Of a stretch of 64,000 bases of DNA, positions 1 through 8,801 are shown piece after piece. A program made the position numbers and the translations under genes. Each line of letters starts with the position of its first letter. Position 1 is the first letter of the stretch. The stretch comes from Flavobacterium psychrotolerans (lineage in GTDB: Bacteria > Bacteroidota > Bacteroidia > Flavobacteriales > Flavobacteriaceae). The notes below the pieces were generated by a model. The model did no database searches. It was not told the DNA's origin and saw nothing but the letters and a program-made list of their open reading frames with translations. Location of the stretch: the NCBI RefSeq assembly GCF_003097635.1, contig NZ_QCZI01000006.1, positions 124,001 to 188,000 on the forward strand, given 5' to 3'.

Positions 1-57
1 ATAAACAGCCAGAATCTATTTGGTTTTGGATCCCTGTCTTGGCAGGGCTGGGGGTAA
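1..57 (+). CDS. C-terminal tail of an upstream gene (partial)
   Basis: Frame 1 is open from the window edge to a TAA at 55-57 and encodes a short tail ending in LSWQGWG. It stops 5 bases before the dnaE ATG, the tight spacing expected of an operon neighbour. Too little is present to name a family, and the reading could be chance, because only 18 codons are visible. Confidence 0.3.
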   Translation: MNSQNLFGFGSLSWQGWG

Positions 58-62
58 GGCTT

Positions 63-3000
63 ATGTATTTAATTTTCGATACCGAAACTACTGGATTACC
101 CAAACGTTGGGATGCGCCAATAACCGATACCAACAATTGGCCTCGATGCATTCAAATTGCATGGCAGTTGCACGACGAAATGGGAAAACTCATCGAGCAT
201 CAAGACTATTTGGTCAAACCGGAGGGTTTCAACATTCCATATGATGCGGAGCGGATTCACGGAATTTCTACAGAATTAGCAGAGGCTGATGGAATTTCTT
301 TAAGTGAAGTTTTAGAAAAATTCAATATTGCATTAGGCAAAGCCAAATATATTGTGGGTCAAAACTTAGGTTTTGACATCAATATTATGGGGTGTGAATT
401 TCACCGATTTGGAGTGGATTCTCCCATGGCTTCAATGCCAATTTTAGATACCTGTACAGAAGTTACTGCGTCCTTATTGCGATTGCCTGGTGGTCGTGGC
501 GGAAAATTTAAATTGCCAACGCTAACCGAATTGCACCAATATCTTTTCAATGTTCCTTTTGGGGAGGCACATAATGCCACGGCAGATGTTGAGGCAACAA
601 CCCGTTGTTTTTTTGAATTAATTCGGACTGGAGTTTTTACCAAAAAGGAGCTTGAAGTGGAGCAGGAGTATTTTGAGGATTTCCAGTTAAAAAATCCGAG
701 GGAAATCCAGCTCATCGGATTAAAACACATCAATCTAAAAGAGGCTTCCGATAAAATCCGCCAGCAATTTGGAGAAAAGCAAACTGCCCCAATTTCAAAG
801 GCGGCACTTTCGGAAAACAAACAAATTCTCATTGATACCGATTTTGTGCATTTACATAACCACACGCAGTTTTCGGTTTTGCAATCCACCATTAGCGTTG
901 CGGCTTTGGTTAAAGCAGCGGCACAACAAAAGATGCCTGCCGTTGCCATGACCGATCATGCGAATTTAATGGGTGCTTTTCATTTTGTTCGGGATGTACT
1001 AAATCACAACAAGTCGATGGAAGCCAAAAACAAGGATGCCGTCGAGAAAGGGGAAACACCAACGGAAGTCACCATGAAACCTATTGTGGGCTGCGAATTC
1101 TTTGTTTGCGAAAATCACAAAGACAAATCTCGAAAAGACAATGGTTACCAAATAGTGCTTTTGGCAAAAAACAAAAAAGGCTACCACAATTTGGCAAAAA
1201 TGTCGTCAATTGCCTATACCGAGGGATTTTACTATGTGCCCAGAATCGACAAAAATGTAATTCAAAAATACAAAGAAGATGTCATCGTTTTGTCGGGAAA
1301 TCTCTATGGTGAAATCCCGAATAAAATTTTAAATCTTGGAGAAAACCAAGCCGAGGAAGCTTTGCTTTGGTGGAAACAAGAATTTGGAGAAGATTTTTAT
1401 ATCGAGGTGATGCGTCACAACCAAGAAGACGAAAATCGGGTAAACGAAGGATTGATTTCTTTGGCACGAAAACACGATGTCAAGATTATTGCGACCAATA
1501 ACACTTTTTATATTGATAAAGACAATGCCAATGCGCATGATATTTTATTGTGTGTAAAAGAGGGTGAAAAGCAATCTACACCAATAGGTCGTGGTCGAGG
1601 GTATCGTTTTGGCTTACCTAATCAGGAATATTATTTCAAGTCGGGAGACGAGATGAAAAAAATCTTTAACGATTTGCCGGAAGCGATTTCGAACATTTCG
1701 GAGATTGTGGATAAAATTGAGATTTACAATTTGGCAAGAGAAGTTTTGTTGCCAAAATTTGAAATCCCGGTAGAATTTAATGATCCAGAAGATGAAAAAG
1801 ATGGTGGAGTAAGAGGGGAAAATGCGTATTTGAGACATCTTACTTTTGAAGGAGCCCACAGACGCTACAAAGAAATTACGCCAGAAATCCAGGAAAGATT
1901 GGATTTTGAGCTGTTAACTATTTCGAATTCAGGTTATCCTGGGTATTTTTTGATTGTACAGGATTTAATCGCCGAGGCGAGAAGCATGGGTGTATCTGTA
2001 GGGCCGGGTCGGGGGTCTGCGGCGGGATCGGTAGTCGCGTATTGTTTGAAAATCACCAATATCGACCCGTTAATGTACAATCTGCTTTTTGAGCGTTTCC
2101 TGAATCCTGATCGTGTGTCACTACCCGATATTGATATTGATTTTGATGATGAAGGACGTAGCAGCGTGATGGATTATGTAATTCGAAAATATGGTTCGAA
2201 ACAAGTGGCTCAAATTATTACTTACGGTAAAATGGCGACCAAATCGGCAATTCGGGATACCGCTCGAGTGCTCGATTTGCCCTTGTTTGAGGCCGATAAA
2301 ATTGCAAAATTAATTCCGGGGATGATGCCGTCCAAATGGAATTTAGCACGTTTTTTGAATGAAAAGGAGGATATAATAAAGAAAGCGGTTCGACCGGAAG
2401 AATACGATAAAATCAAGGAATTAATTGGTCTTGCCAATGAAGAAGATTTAGGAGGAGAAACAATCCAACAAGCCAAAGTTTTAGAGGGGAATTTAAGGAA
2501 TACGGGAATACACGCCTGCGGTGTAATTATTACTCCAAGTGATATTACTGATTTTGTTCCGGTGGCTACTGCCAAAGACTCGGATTTATATGTGACCCAA
2601 TTTGACAACTCAGTGGTAGAAAGTGCCGGTTTGTTGAAAATGGACTTCTTGGGTTTGAAGACCCTTACGTTGATAAAAGATACCGTTAAATTAGTAAAAT
2701 ACAGAACCGGAATAGACCTCAATCCCGATGAATTTCCAATTGATGATTTAAAGACGTATGAACTTTTTCAACGTGGAGAAACGGTTGGGATTTTCCAATA
2801 TGAAAGTGCGGGAATGCAAAAATACATGAAGGAATTGAAACCGACGGTTTTTCCTGATTTGATTGCTATGAATGCATTGTATCGTCCGGGACCGATTGCC
2901 TATATCCCTAGTTTTATTAAGCGTAAAAACGGAGAAGAGCCTATTGAATATGATTTGGATGATTGTGAAGAATTATTAAAAGATACCTACGGAATTACAG

Positions 3001-4598
3001 TTTACCAAGAGCAGGTAATGCTTTTGTCCCAAAAACTAGCCGATTTTTCTAAAGGTGATGCCGACGTTTTGCGTAAAGCAATGGGAAAAAAAATGATTGA
3101 TGTTTTGGCGAAAATGGAGCCGAAATTCATCTCCCAAGCTATGGCAAAAGGGCATGCTAAAGACAAGTTAGAGAAAATTTGGAACGATTGGAAAGCCTTT
3201 GCGGAATATGCGTTCAACAAATCACATTCTACGTGTTATGCCTGGATTGCTTATCAAACGGCTTATCTGAAAGCTAATTATCCGGCGGAATATATGGCGG
3301 CAGTTTTGTCCAATAACATGAGTGACATCAAGCAAGTTTCCTTTTTTATGGAGGAATGCAAACGTATGGGCTTACAGGTTTTAGGCCCCGATGTGAATGA
3401 GTCTTTTTATAAGTTTACGGTAAATGATGATTATGCGGTTCGTTTTGGGATGGGTGCCGTAAAGGGAGTGGGTTCCGGGGCTGTGGCAACTATCGTAGAA
3501 CGAAGAAAGGATGGGAAATACAAATCTATTTTTGATTTGACTAAACGCATTGATTTGCGCGCTGCGAACAAAAAAGCATTAGAAAATTTGGCTCTGGCAG
3601 GAGGTTTTGATTCGTTTTTAGGAACTACACGCGCACAGTATTTTCACGATGACGGAGATGGAATTACTTTCTATGAAAAAGCCATTCGGTACGGAGCAAA
3701 GTTTCAGGAAAACGAAAATTCATCGCAGGTAAGTTTGTTTGGGGACACCAGCGAAGTGCAAATTGCTGAACCCGTTGTGCCTCCATGTGATGATTGGAGC
3801 ACGATGGAAAAATTATCAAGAGAAAAAGAGGTGGTAGGGATTTATATTTCGGGACATCCGTTGGATGATTTTAAGTTTGAGATGAAATATTTTTGTAATA
3901 CTAAGTTGGAATCACTCCGAAATATGGAATTACACGTGGGTAAAAATCTAACTTTCGCAGGTATTGTAAGTAATTTTCAGCGCAAAACTGCTAAAAACGG
4001 AAAGGATTGGGCAATTTTTACTTTAGAGGGGTTCGATGAAAGTTATGAGTTTAAGATTTTTGGCGAGGAGTATTTGAAATTCTATCATTTTTTATATAAT
4101 AATCAATTTGTTTTTATAAAAATTTTAATCAAAGAAGGTTGGGTAAATAAAGATACGGGCAAAAAAAGCGAACCTAGAATACAATTTTCGGAAGTGAAAC
4201 AATTGCAAGATGTATTGGTTACTTTTGCTAAAAAGTTAGTAATTTTCTTGAATATTAAGGATTTGAAAACAGAGTTTATTCATAAGTTAAGTTCACTTTT
4301 TCAAGAAAATAAAGGAGATAACACGGTGGCTTTTGAAATTATGGAATTGGAGAAAACTAAACGATTGGTAGAGGTTGTCCCTGTCGTTTTAGACTATAAT
4401 GATGAAGTTTTTATGGATGAAAATGAAGATGTTGAAACTTTAGAAACGGTAGGAGGCGTAATAAATTCGGAACCCGAAATTGAAGAAACAAAAGTAGTGA
4501 CCAAACTAACTATGCCAAGTAGAAAACTAAAAGTCAAAATCTCGAATGAGTTGTTGGTAGAATTAGAGAAAATGCAAATTAACTTTAAGTTGAATTAG
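63..4598 (+). CDS. dnaE: DNA polymerase III alpha subunit with fused N-terminal exonuclease
   Basis: Replicative polymerase of about 1511 residues. An N-terminal DnaQ-like 3'-5' exonuclease (about 1-190) carries DTETTG at residues 5-10, a GFD motif and HNATADVEAT, the three Exo motifs. A PHP domain begins near residue 260 (VHLHNHTQFS). The palm carries the catalytic PDIDIDF near 688 and KMDFLG near 860. An OB-fold-like region lies after about 1270. I chose the ATG at 63 rather than the in-frame TTG at 39, because family members start directly at the MYLIFDTETTG sequence and a GGGGGTAAGG purine run sits just upstream. The exonuclease fusion gives proofreading in cis, as in other Bacteroidota. 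Identity is sure; only the start is open to small doubt. Confidence 0.96.
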   Translation: MYLIFDTETTGLPKRWDAPITDTNNWPRCIQIAWQLHDEMGKLIEHQDYLVKPEGFNIPYDAERIHGISTELAEADGISLSEVLEKFNIALGKAKYIVGQNLGFDINIMGCEFHRFGVDSPMASMPILDTCTEVTASLLRLPGGRGGKFKLPTLTELHQYLFNVPFGEAHNATADVEATTRCFFELIRTGVFTKKELEVEQEYFEDFQLKNPREIQLIGLKHINLKEASDKIRQQFGEKQTAPISKAALSENKQILIDTDFVHLHNHTQFSVLQSTISVAALVKAAAQQKMPAVAMTDHANLMGAFHFVRDVLNHNKSMEAKNKDAVEKGETPTEVTMKPIVGCEFFVCENHKDKSRKDNGYQIVLLAKNKKGYHNLAKMSSIAYTEGFYYVPRIDKNVIQKYKEDVIVLSGNLYGEIPNKILNLGENQAEEALLWWKQEFGEDFYIEVMRHNQEDENRVNEGLISLARKHDVKIIATNNTFYIDKDNANAHDILLCVKEGEKQSTPIGRGRGYRFGLPNQEYYFKSGDEMKKIFNDLPEAISNISEIVDKIEIYNLAREVLLPKFEIPVEFNDPEDEKDGGVRGENAYLRHLTFEGAHRRYKEITPEIQERLDFELLTISNSGYPGYFLIVQDLIAEARSMGVSVGPGRGSAAGSVVAYCLKITNIDPLMYNLLFERFLNPDRVSLPDIDIDFDDEGRSSVMDYVIRKYGSKQVAQIITYGKMATKSAIRDTARVLDLPLFEADKIAKLIPGMMPSKWNLARFLNEKEDIIKKAVRPEEYDKIKELIGLANEEDLGGETIQQAKVLEGNLRNTGIHACGVIITPSDITDFVPVATAKDSDLYVTQFDNSVVESAGLLKMDFLGLKTLTLIKDTVKLVKYRTGIDLNPDEFPIDDLKTYELFQRGETVGIFQYESAGMQKYMKELKPTVFPDLIAMNALYRPGPIAYIPSFIKRKNGEEPIEYDLDDCEELLKDTYGITVYQEQVMLLSQKLADFSKGDADVLRKAMGKKMIDVLAKMEPKFISQAMAKGHAKDKLEKIWNDWKAFAEYAFNKSHSTCYAWIAYQTAYLKANYPAEYMAAVLSNNMSDIKQVSFFMEECKRMGLQVLGPDVNESFYKFTVNDDYAVRFGMGAVKGVGSGAVATIVERRKDGKYKSIFDLTKRIDLRAANKKALENLALAGGFDSFLGTTRAQYFHDDGDGITFYEKAIRYGAKFQENENSSQVSLFGDTSEVQIAEPVVPPCDDWSTMEKLSREKEVVGIYISGHPLDDFKFEMKYFCNTKLESLRNMELHVGKNLTFAGIVSNFQRKTAKNGKDWAIFTLEGFDESYEFKIFGEEYLKFYHFLYNNQFVFIKILIKEGWVNKDTGKKSEPRIQFSEVKQLQDVLVTFAKKLVIFLNIKDLKTEFIHKLSSLFQENKGDNTVAFEIMELEKTKRLVEVVPVVLDYNDEVFMDENEDVETLETVGGVINSEPEIEETKVVTKLTMPSRKLKVKISNELLVELEKMQINFKLN

Positions 4599-4779
4599 AT
4601 CTCAAATGTCTTAGCCTTGATGGTCGAATTGTTGATGCAATTACCTTTTTTAGGCAGGAAAAGATAAAGTGTACAGATGGATAAAGCTCCTGAAATGAAT
4701 TTGGAATAAATATTGAAAAATTCATGGGCGTGCTTAAATAAATAATGGCAATACATTCATAATCAAAACTAATTTCGGA

Positions 4780-4813
4780 ATTGAATTTCATTAAAAATAA
4801 AGCTGTAGATTTG
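4780..4813 (+). promoter_or_regulatory. Promoter of trxA
   Basis: A TAGATTTG box at 4806-4813 fits the Bacteroidota -7 consensus TAnnTTTG. A TTG at 4781-4783 lies 22 bases upstream. The trxA ATG follows 26 bases after the box. Confidence 0.6.
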
Positions 4814-4838
4814 TGCTTCAATATTTAAAAAAATTAAA

Positions 4839-5156
4839 ATGGCATTAGCAATAACGGATGCGACTTTTGAAGAAGTAGTATTAAAATCAGATAAACCAGT
4901 AATGGTTGACTTTTGGGCAGCATGGTGCGGTCCGTGTAGGATGGTAGGTCCAATCATCGATGAAATTTCGACTGAATATGAAGGAAAAGCGGTGATTGGT
5001 AAAGTAGACGTGGATGCTAATCAAGAGTTTGCGGCAAAATATGGTGTAAGAAATATTCCTACGGTTTTGGTGTTTCAAAACGGAGAAGTGGTAGGGCGTC
5101 AAGTAGGTGTGGCTCCAAAACAAACTTATGCGGATAGTTTGGACGCATTGTTGTAA
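4839..5156 (+). CDS. trxA: Thioredoxin
   Basis: A 105-residue cytoplasmic thioredoxin with the redox-active WCGPC at residues 29-33, the downstream IPTVLVF segment with the cis-proline, and the usual single-domain length. No signal peptide is present, so it acts in the cytosol as a dithiol reductant for ribonucleotide reductase, peroxiredoxins and similar partners. It is transcribed alone: its own promoter lies just upstream and a hairpin terminator follows about 40 bases after the stop. Nothing in the sequence is unusual. Confidence 0.97.
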   Translation: MALAITDATFEEVVLKSDKPVMVDFWAAWCGPCRMVGPIIDEISTEYEGKAVIGKVDVDANQEFAAKYGVRNIPTVLVFQNGEVVGRQVGVAPKQTYADSLDALL

Positions 5157-5164
5157 TTGCCGTC

Positions 5165-5187
5165 ATTGCGAAGAATGAAGCAATCTC
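5165..5187 (+). repeat. Dispersed intergenic repeat, copy 1
   Basis: A 23-base sequence beginning ATTGCGAAG and ending GAAGCAATCTC. It matches 21 of 23 positions of a second copy at 7633-7655. Both copies lie just after a stop codon on the + strand. Sequences of this kind are common in Bacteroidota intergenic regions. Confidence 0.6.
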
Positions 5188-5198
5188 ATAATACGAAT

Positions 5199-5227
5199 AA
5201 AGGTTTGGCGAAAGTCAAGCCTTTTTT
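5199..5227 (+). terminator. Intrinsic terminator after trxA
   Basis: Nine-base-pair stem AAAGGTTTG / CAAGCCTTT (one G-T pair) around an 8-base loop, followed by a T run. Confidence 0.8.
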
Positions 5228-5239
5228 ATTTGAATCAAA

Positions 5240-5272
5240 TTGTTCGTATTTTTTTAAACTTTATTATATTTG
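5240..5272 (+). promoter_or_regulatory. Promoter of the DUF58 gene
   Basis: TATATTTG at 5265-5272 is a perfect TAnnTTTG -7 box. A TTG at 5240-5242 stands 22 bases before it. The gene starts 31 bases downstream. Confidence 0.65.
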
Positions 5273-5303
5273 ACATAAGCCGAAAGGGAAACGGATAAAA
5301 TAT

Positions 5304-6230
5304 ATGAAAATTGAGTCTCAAATAGAAAAAATATCCAGATTTCAACATTTAGAGTTGTTGGCAAACCAAGTCGTGGAAGGCTTTATTTCTGGGATGCATA
5401 AAAGTCCATTTCATGGTTTTTCGGCCGAATTTGCTGAACACAAAGTCTACAATGCCGGCGAAAGCACCAAACATATCGATTGGAAATTATTTGCCAAAAC
5501 CGATCGATTGTACACCAAACGTTACGAAGAAGAAACCAATTTGCGATGCCATTTAATTATCGATAATTCGTCTTCGATGCACTATCCGAAGTTAAAAAGC
5601 GGGCAGTTATTTTACGAAAACAAAATCGGTTTTTCTGTTTTGGCATCGGCTGTTTTAATGAATTTATTAAAAAAACAACGCGATGCCGTGGGTTTGAGTT
5701 TATATTCTGATACTTACGAATACTATGCTCCAGAAAAAGGAAGTGATCGTCATCACAGAATGTTGTTGAACAAATTAGAAAATCTTATAGAAAAGCCTAC
5801 GGCAACAAAAAACACGGATACAGTCACTTTTCTGCATCAGATAGCGGAGAAAATACACCGCCGTTCCATGATCATACTCTTTACAGACATGTTTCAGTCG
5901 GGTAATGAAGAGGCTTTATTTAGTGCTTTACAGCATCTTAAACACAACAAACATAAAGTGGTGGTGTTTCATGTAATTGACAACAAAACGGAGTTGAATT
6001 TTGATTTTGATAACGGCCCCAAAAAGTTTATTGATGTAGAATCGGGTGATGAAGTAAATATTTTTGCGGATAATGTCAAAGAAATTTATGAAAAACAAGT
6101 GGAGCTTTATTTTAAAAAAATTGCGTTAACCTGTGCGCAAAATAAAATTAAGTACGTCCCTGTTAGTGTTAATGACAATTTTGAAAAAATACTCACTACA
6201 TATTTGGTTGAAAAACAAAGCTTTGGTTGA
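5304..6230 (+). CDS. DUF58 / VWA-fold protein
   Basis: A 308-residue protein of the DUF58 family. The diagnostic segment with HIDWKLFAKTD and YTKRYEEE lies near residues 50-75. It is followed by a von Willebrand factor A-like domain whose metal-binding DxSxS motif reads DNSSSM near residue 90. No membrane segment is visible, so it should be cytoplasmic. In Bacteroidota DUF58 proteins usually sit beside a MoxR ATPase and Bat membrane proteins; here the gene stands alone between trxA and tRNA-Asp. Its own promoter lies just upstream. Molecular function is not established for the family. Confidence 0.85.
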   Translation: MKIESQIEKISRFQHLELLANQVVEGFISGMHKSPFHGFSAEFAEHKVYNAGESTKHIDWKLFAKTDRLYTKRYEEETNLRCHLIIDNSSSMHYPKLKSGQLFYENKIGFSVLASAVLMNLLKKQRDAVGLSLYSDTYEYYAPEKGSDRHHRMLLNKLENLIEKPTATKNTDTVTFLHQIAEKIHRRSMIILFTDMFQSGNEEALFSALQHLKHNKHKVVVFHVIDNKTELNFDFDNGPKKFIDVESGDEVNIFADNVKEIYEKQVELYFKKIALTCAQNKIKYVPVSVNDNFEKILTTYLVEKQSFG

Positions 6231-6267
6231 GTGGGTTTAAATTAATAAAATATTTTTTGCAGAAAGG

Positions 6268-6298
6268 TTTGCAGATATCAAAATCTGTAGTATATTTG
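6268..6298 (+). promoter_or_regulatory. Promoter of tRNA-Asp
   Basis: TTTG at 6268-6271, a 19-base spacer, then TATATTTG at 6291-6298: an exact match to the Bacteroidota housekeeping promoter. The mature tRNA begins 18 bases after the -7 box. Confidence 0.85.
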
Positions 6299-6316
6299 CA
6301 ACCGCAATAAAGCAGA

Positions 6317-6390
6317 GGTTTGGTAGTTCAGTTGGTTAGAATACATGCCTGTCACGCATGGGGTCGCGGGTTCGAGTCCCGTCCAGACCG
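6317..6390 (+). tRNA. tRNA-Asp (anticodon GTC)
   Basis: A 74-base cloverleaf. The acceptor stem is GGTTTGG (6317-6323) with CCAGACC (6383-6389), followed by discriminator G6390. The anticodon stem CATGC/GCATG encloses the loop CTGTCAC with anticodon GTC at 6351-6353. The T arm contains GGTTCGAGTCC. CCA is not encoded. It has its own strong promoter and a terminator 13 bases after its end, so it is a single-gene unit. Confidence 0.97.
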
Positions 6391-6403
6391 CTACATTGGG
6401 AAG

Positions 6404-6430
6404 AGCACTTCAGAAATGAGGTGCTTTTTT
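6404..6430 (+). terminator. Terminator of tRNA-Asp
   Basis: Stem AGCACTTC / GAGGTGCT (8 pairs with one T-G) around a 6-base loop, followed by a T run. Confidence 0.85.
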
Positions 6431-6504
6431 GCCCCAATAAAGCATCAAAAATAGTTGTGTTGTTTTCGCTCAGAAATGGGCAGGTTTAGTAGTTAGACCA
6501 ATGA

Positions 6505-6537
6505 AAAGCTTTCCACTTAATTGTGGATAGCTTTTTT
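6505..6537. terminator. Terminator-like hairpin before the DUF456 gene end
   Basis: Stem AGCT-T-TCCAC / GTGGA-T-AGCT with one mismatch, flanked by an A run on the left and a T run on the right. It can act on both strands. It lies about 20 bases beyond the stop codon of the minus-strand DUF456 gene, which it most likely terminates. Nothing else is visible between the tRNA-Asp terminator and this hairpin. Confidence 0.65.
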
Positions 6538-6558
6538 GATTTAAGGGTGTTTGTGTTT

Positions 6559-7059
6559 TTAAAATAATTCCGATTTGTGGCGCCAAACAATCCAAATAAA
6601 CACTCCCAAGTACAGCATTGACAAAGCAAACTTCATAAAGGTAGATGCGAGAAATCCGATAAAGGATCCCGTTGCTGCTTTAAAAGCCCTTTGAAGATCT
6701 TTTGAATTGTAAAGAAGCTCGCCAATAAATGCCCCGACAAAAGGGCCGATAATGAAACCTAGTGGAATTGGAGTAATAATCCCAATAACCAAGCCAATAG
6801 TAGTTCCCCAAACACCATAGGAACTTCCGCCAAATTCCTTGGTTCCCCTTGCTGGAATTATATAATCCAGAATTGAAATTACTATCGTAATTAGCAATGA
6901 AATCCCCAAAACCGAAAAATTTGCAGGAACGGCAGTCGTGTAATATAATAATAGAATGCCAATCCAGCCCAAAATAGGGCCAGGTAAAACGGGCAGAAAG
7001 CTTCCCAAAATGCCAGCAATTACACAAACAAAACCAAAAGTCAAAAGCAGCAAATCCAT
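6559..7059 (-). CDS. DUF456 family membrane protein
   Basis: A 166-residue, almost wholly hydrophobic protein with about five membrane helices. Glycine/proline-rich turns such as FLPVLPGPILGW near the N terminus and IGPFVGAFIGELL in the second half are typical of DUF456. Two related halves suggest an internal duplication. It acts in the inner membrane; its function is unknown. It is a single gene read away from the lipoprotein gene at 7141, and a hairpin terminator follows. Confidence 0.85.
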   Translation of the reverse strand: MDLLLLTFGFVCVIAGILGSFLPVLPGPILGWIGILLLYYTTAVPANFSVLGISLLITIVISILDYIIPARGTKEFGGSSYGVWGTTIGLVIGIITPIPLGFIIGPFVGAFIGELLYNSKDLQRAFKAATGSFIGFLASTFMKFALSMLYLGVFIWIVWRHKSELF

Positions 7060-7140
7060 AAATTATTTTTTAGTATTTTTGGGGATTAATAATGTACTTT
7101 TAAATAAAATTTAAAAACAGCATTTGTTTTGTTAACGAAT

Positions 7141-7620
7141 ATGAGAAAAATAATTCTAATAGTATTTTTATCGCCATTACTTTTTAATTCTTGTCAATAT
7201 TTTGAGAGGCAAGTTCCAACACATGAGGAATTGTTGCAGAAAGAATTGAAATCGATCAATTGGAAAGAAGTCGATGAATTTCCTTCCTTTTCAAATTGCG
7301 ATTCCGTACAAGACAAAATCCAAAAAAAACAATGTTTTTTTGAGTATTTAACCCAACTCATACAAGAGAAACTGAGCATCGATACCCTTTCAGTACTCTA
7401 TCCGCAACTGGATACAATAGATGTAAAGGTAACGGTTTTTCCTAATTCCACCATGCAGTTTGAACCTCAGTTAAACGATACTCTTTCCTATAACACCTCA
7501 AAAATTGACAGCATACTCCATGCTCGTTTGGTCGATTTTCCTAAAGTAAATCCTGCTGTCAAAAGAGGGATTCCTGTAAAAACGCAATTTATATTGCCTG
7601 TAATTTTAAAAGTGGAATAA
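7141..7620 (+). CDS. Hypothetical lipoprotein
   Basis: A 159-residue protein. The ATG at 7141 is preferred to a TTG four codons upstream, since it gives a textbook lipoprotein signal: MRKIILIVFL then the lipobox LFNSC, with lipidation at Cys18. The mature part contains paired short segments rich in Asp, Pro and Thr and no motif I recognise. It is probably anchored in the periplasmic leaflet of the inner or outer membrane. A TATTTTTG box at 7074-7081 could be its -7 element. Function unknown. Confidence 0.75.
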   Translation: MRKIILIVFLSPLLFNSCQYFERQVPTHEELLQKELKSINWKEVDEFPSFSNCDSVQDKIQKKQCFFEYLTQLIQEKLSIDTLSVLYPQLDTIDVKVTVFPNSTMQFEPQLNDTLSYNTSKIDSILHARLVDFPKVNPAVKRGIPVKTQFILPVILKVE

Positions 7621-7632
7621 TTTTATTTTGCT

Positions 7633-7655
7633 ATTGCGAAGCACGAAGCAATCTC
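7633..7655 (+). repeat. Dispersed intergenic repeat, copy 2
   Basis: Second copy of the ATTGCGAAG...GAAGCAATCTC sequence (21 of 23 bases shared with 5165-5187), again directly after a stop codon. Confidence 0.6.
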
Positions 7656-7682
7656 GGCTAGGGTTTTAGGCACTTCAAAAAT

Positions 7683-8801
7683 CTAAAATCGCCTGCCTTT
7701 CCACTCATATTTTCCAAAAAGAGAAAATAACGCGACACTCACGCAAAAAAACGGATACAGCAAACTACTTAGAATTAAAAAGCGTATTCTTTTTTTTGTT
7801 AAAAAAGAATTCGTTTTGTTGAGTAGCACAAAATCAAAAATAAATTTTATCAGAAAAAAAATTGCAAAATTATGCCATGGAAGCCATGCCGAAACCCAAA
7901 ACCCAAAACCCAAAACGATTCCCAAGTTCCCAACAAAAACGATCACCGCCAAGTCTTTTCCAAAAAGACTTTGGTAGGAGCCCGTTTTCGAAGCCCAGCG
8001 TGCCCTTTGATGAAATAGTGACTTCCAAGAATTCATGGGTTTTGTAGTTACAATATTCGATTTTGATTTTAAATAATGTACTTTTCCGGGATGGCTTTGC
8101 ACTGCTTTTTGTAATAAAAAAACATCATCACCACTTGCCATTTTGTTGTTTCCAGCAAATCCATTCAATTCCTGAAATAATGATTTGGTGTAACAAAAAT
8201 TGGCCCCATTGCACATAAATCCCAACTCGATTCCAAAACTTCCCATCGTGGCTCCCTGCAAACTTATCAAGTCCAATTGTTGGAAATGATGCAGGAAAGA
8301 TTTTTTGCATTCATAAGAAACCGAACCCACAATCATGGAAACGTCATGATTCATAACGTAATTGTCCAAAGTAAGCAACCAGTTTTCCGGAACAACACAA
8401 TCGGCATCCGTGGTAATAACCCATTCGTTTTTGATAATTGGAATCGCCCGTGTAATGGCATCTTTTTTCGGAGAATTCGAAATTCGTAAATTTTCCAGAA
8501 GTGTGGTGTGGAATTCCCCGTTTTTCATGCGCCAATTATAAATTAGTTTGACGGAATCGTCTTCAGAGAAATCATCGACTAAAATAATTTCAAATAGGGT
8601 TTTTGGGTAATTCAAATTTTTGAAACTTTCCAAAAGCTGAGGCAAATTGGCACTTTCATTGCGGAATGGAACTATAATGGCAAAGTGTGTTTTTGGTTTC
8701 GTATCCGAACTTTTATATGTATGAATTTTGTCAAAACCATAAATCAAATGACCGATGGTGAGTACATAAATAAAAAGAATTAATGCTATAATGAGTGTCA
8801 T
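7683..8801 (-). CDS. Family 2 glycosyltransferase, membrane-anchored
   Basis: A 372-residue processive-type GT-A glycosyltransferase. One N-terminal membrane helix (1-20) is followed by the catalytic domain, with DDFSEDDS near residue 77, the metal-binding DADC near 132 (TTDADC) and HQRARW, the Q-x-x-R-W acceptor motif, near 268. Two or more membrane helices follow at the C terminus. The architecture is that of polysaccharide synthases and glycolipid transferases that work at the inner face of the membrane. Its start overlaps the upstream flippase-like gene by 4 bases, so the two are translationally coupled. Substrate unknown. Confidence 0.9.
   Translation of the reverse strand: MTLIIALILFIYVLTIGHLIYGFDKIHTYKSSDTKPKTHFAIIVPFRNESANLPQLLESFKNLNYPKTLFEIILVDDFSEDDSVKLIYNWRMKNGEFHTTLLENLRISNSPKKDAITRAIPIIKNEWVITTDADCVVPENWLLTLDNYVMNHDVSMIVGSVSYECKKSFLHHFQQLDLISLQGATMGSFGIELGFMCNGANFCYTKSLFQELNGFAGNNKMASGDDVFLLQKAVQSHPGKVHYLKSKSNIVTTKPMNSWKSLFHQRARWASKTGSYQSLFGKDLAVIVFVGNLGIVLGFGFWVSAWLPWHNFAIFFLIKFIFDFVLLNKTNSFLTKKRIRFLILSSLLYPFFCVSVALFSLFGKYEWKGRRF

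Noticed and set aside
401..949. Minus-strand open frame of 182 codons inside dnaE
   Set aside because: It lies wholly opposite the exonuclease and PHP domains of dnaE, has no domain I recognise, and its composition is the mirror of dnaE codons.
2222..2722. Minus-strand open frame of 166 codons inside dnaE
   Set aside because: Antisense to the polymerase palm; no motif or start signal.
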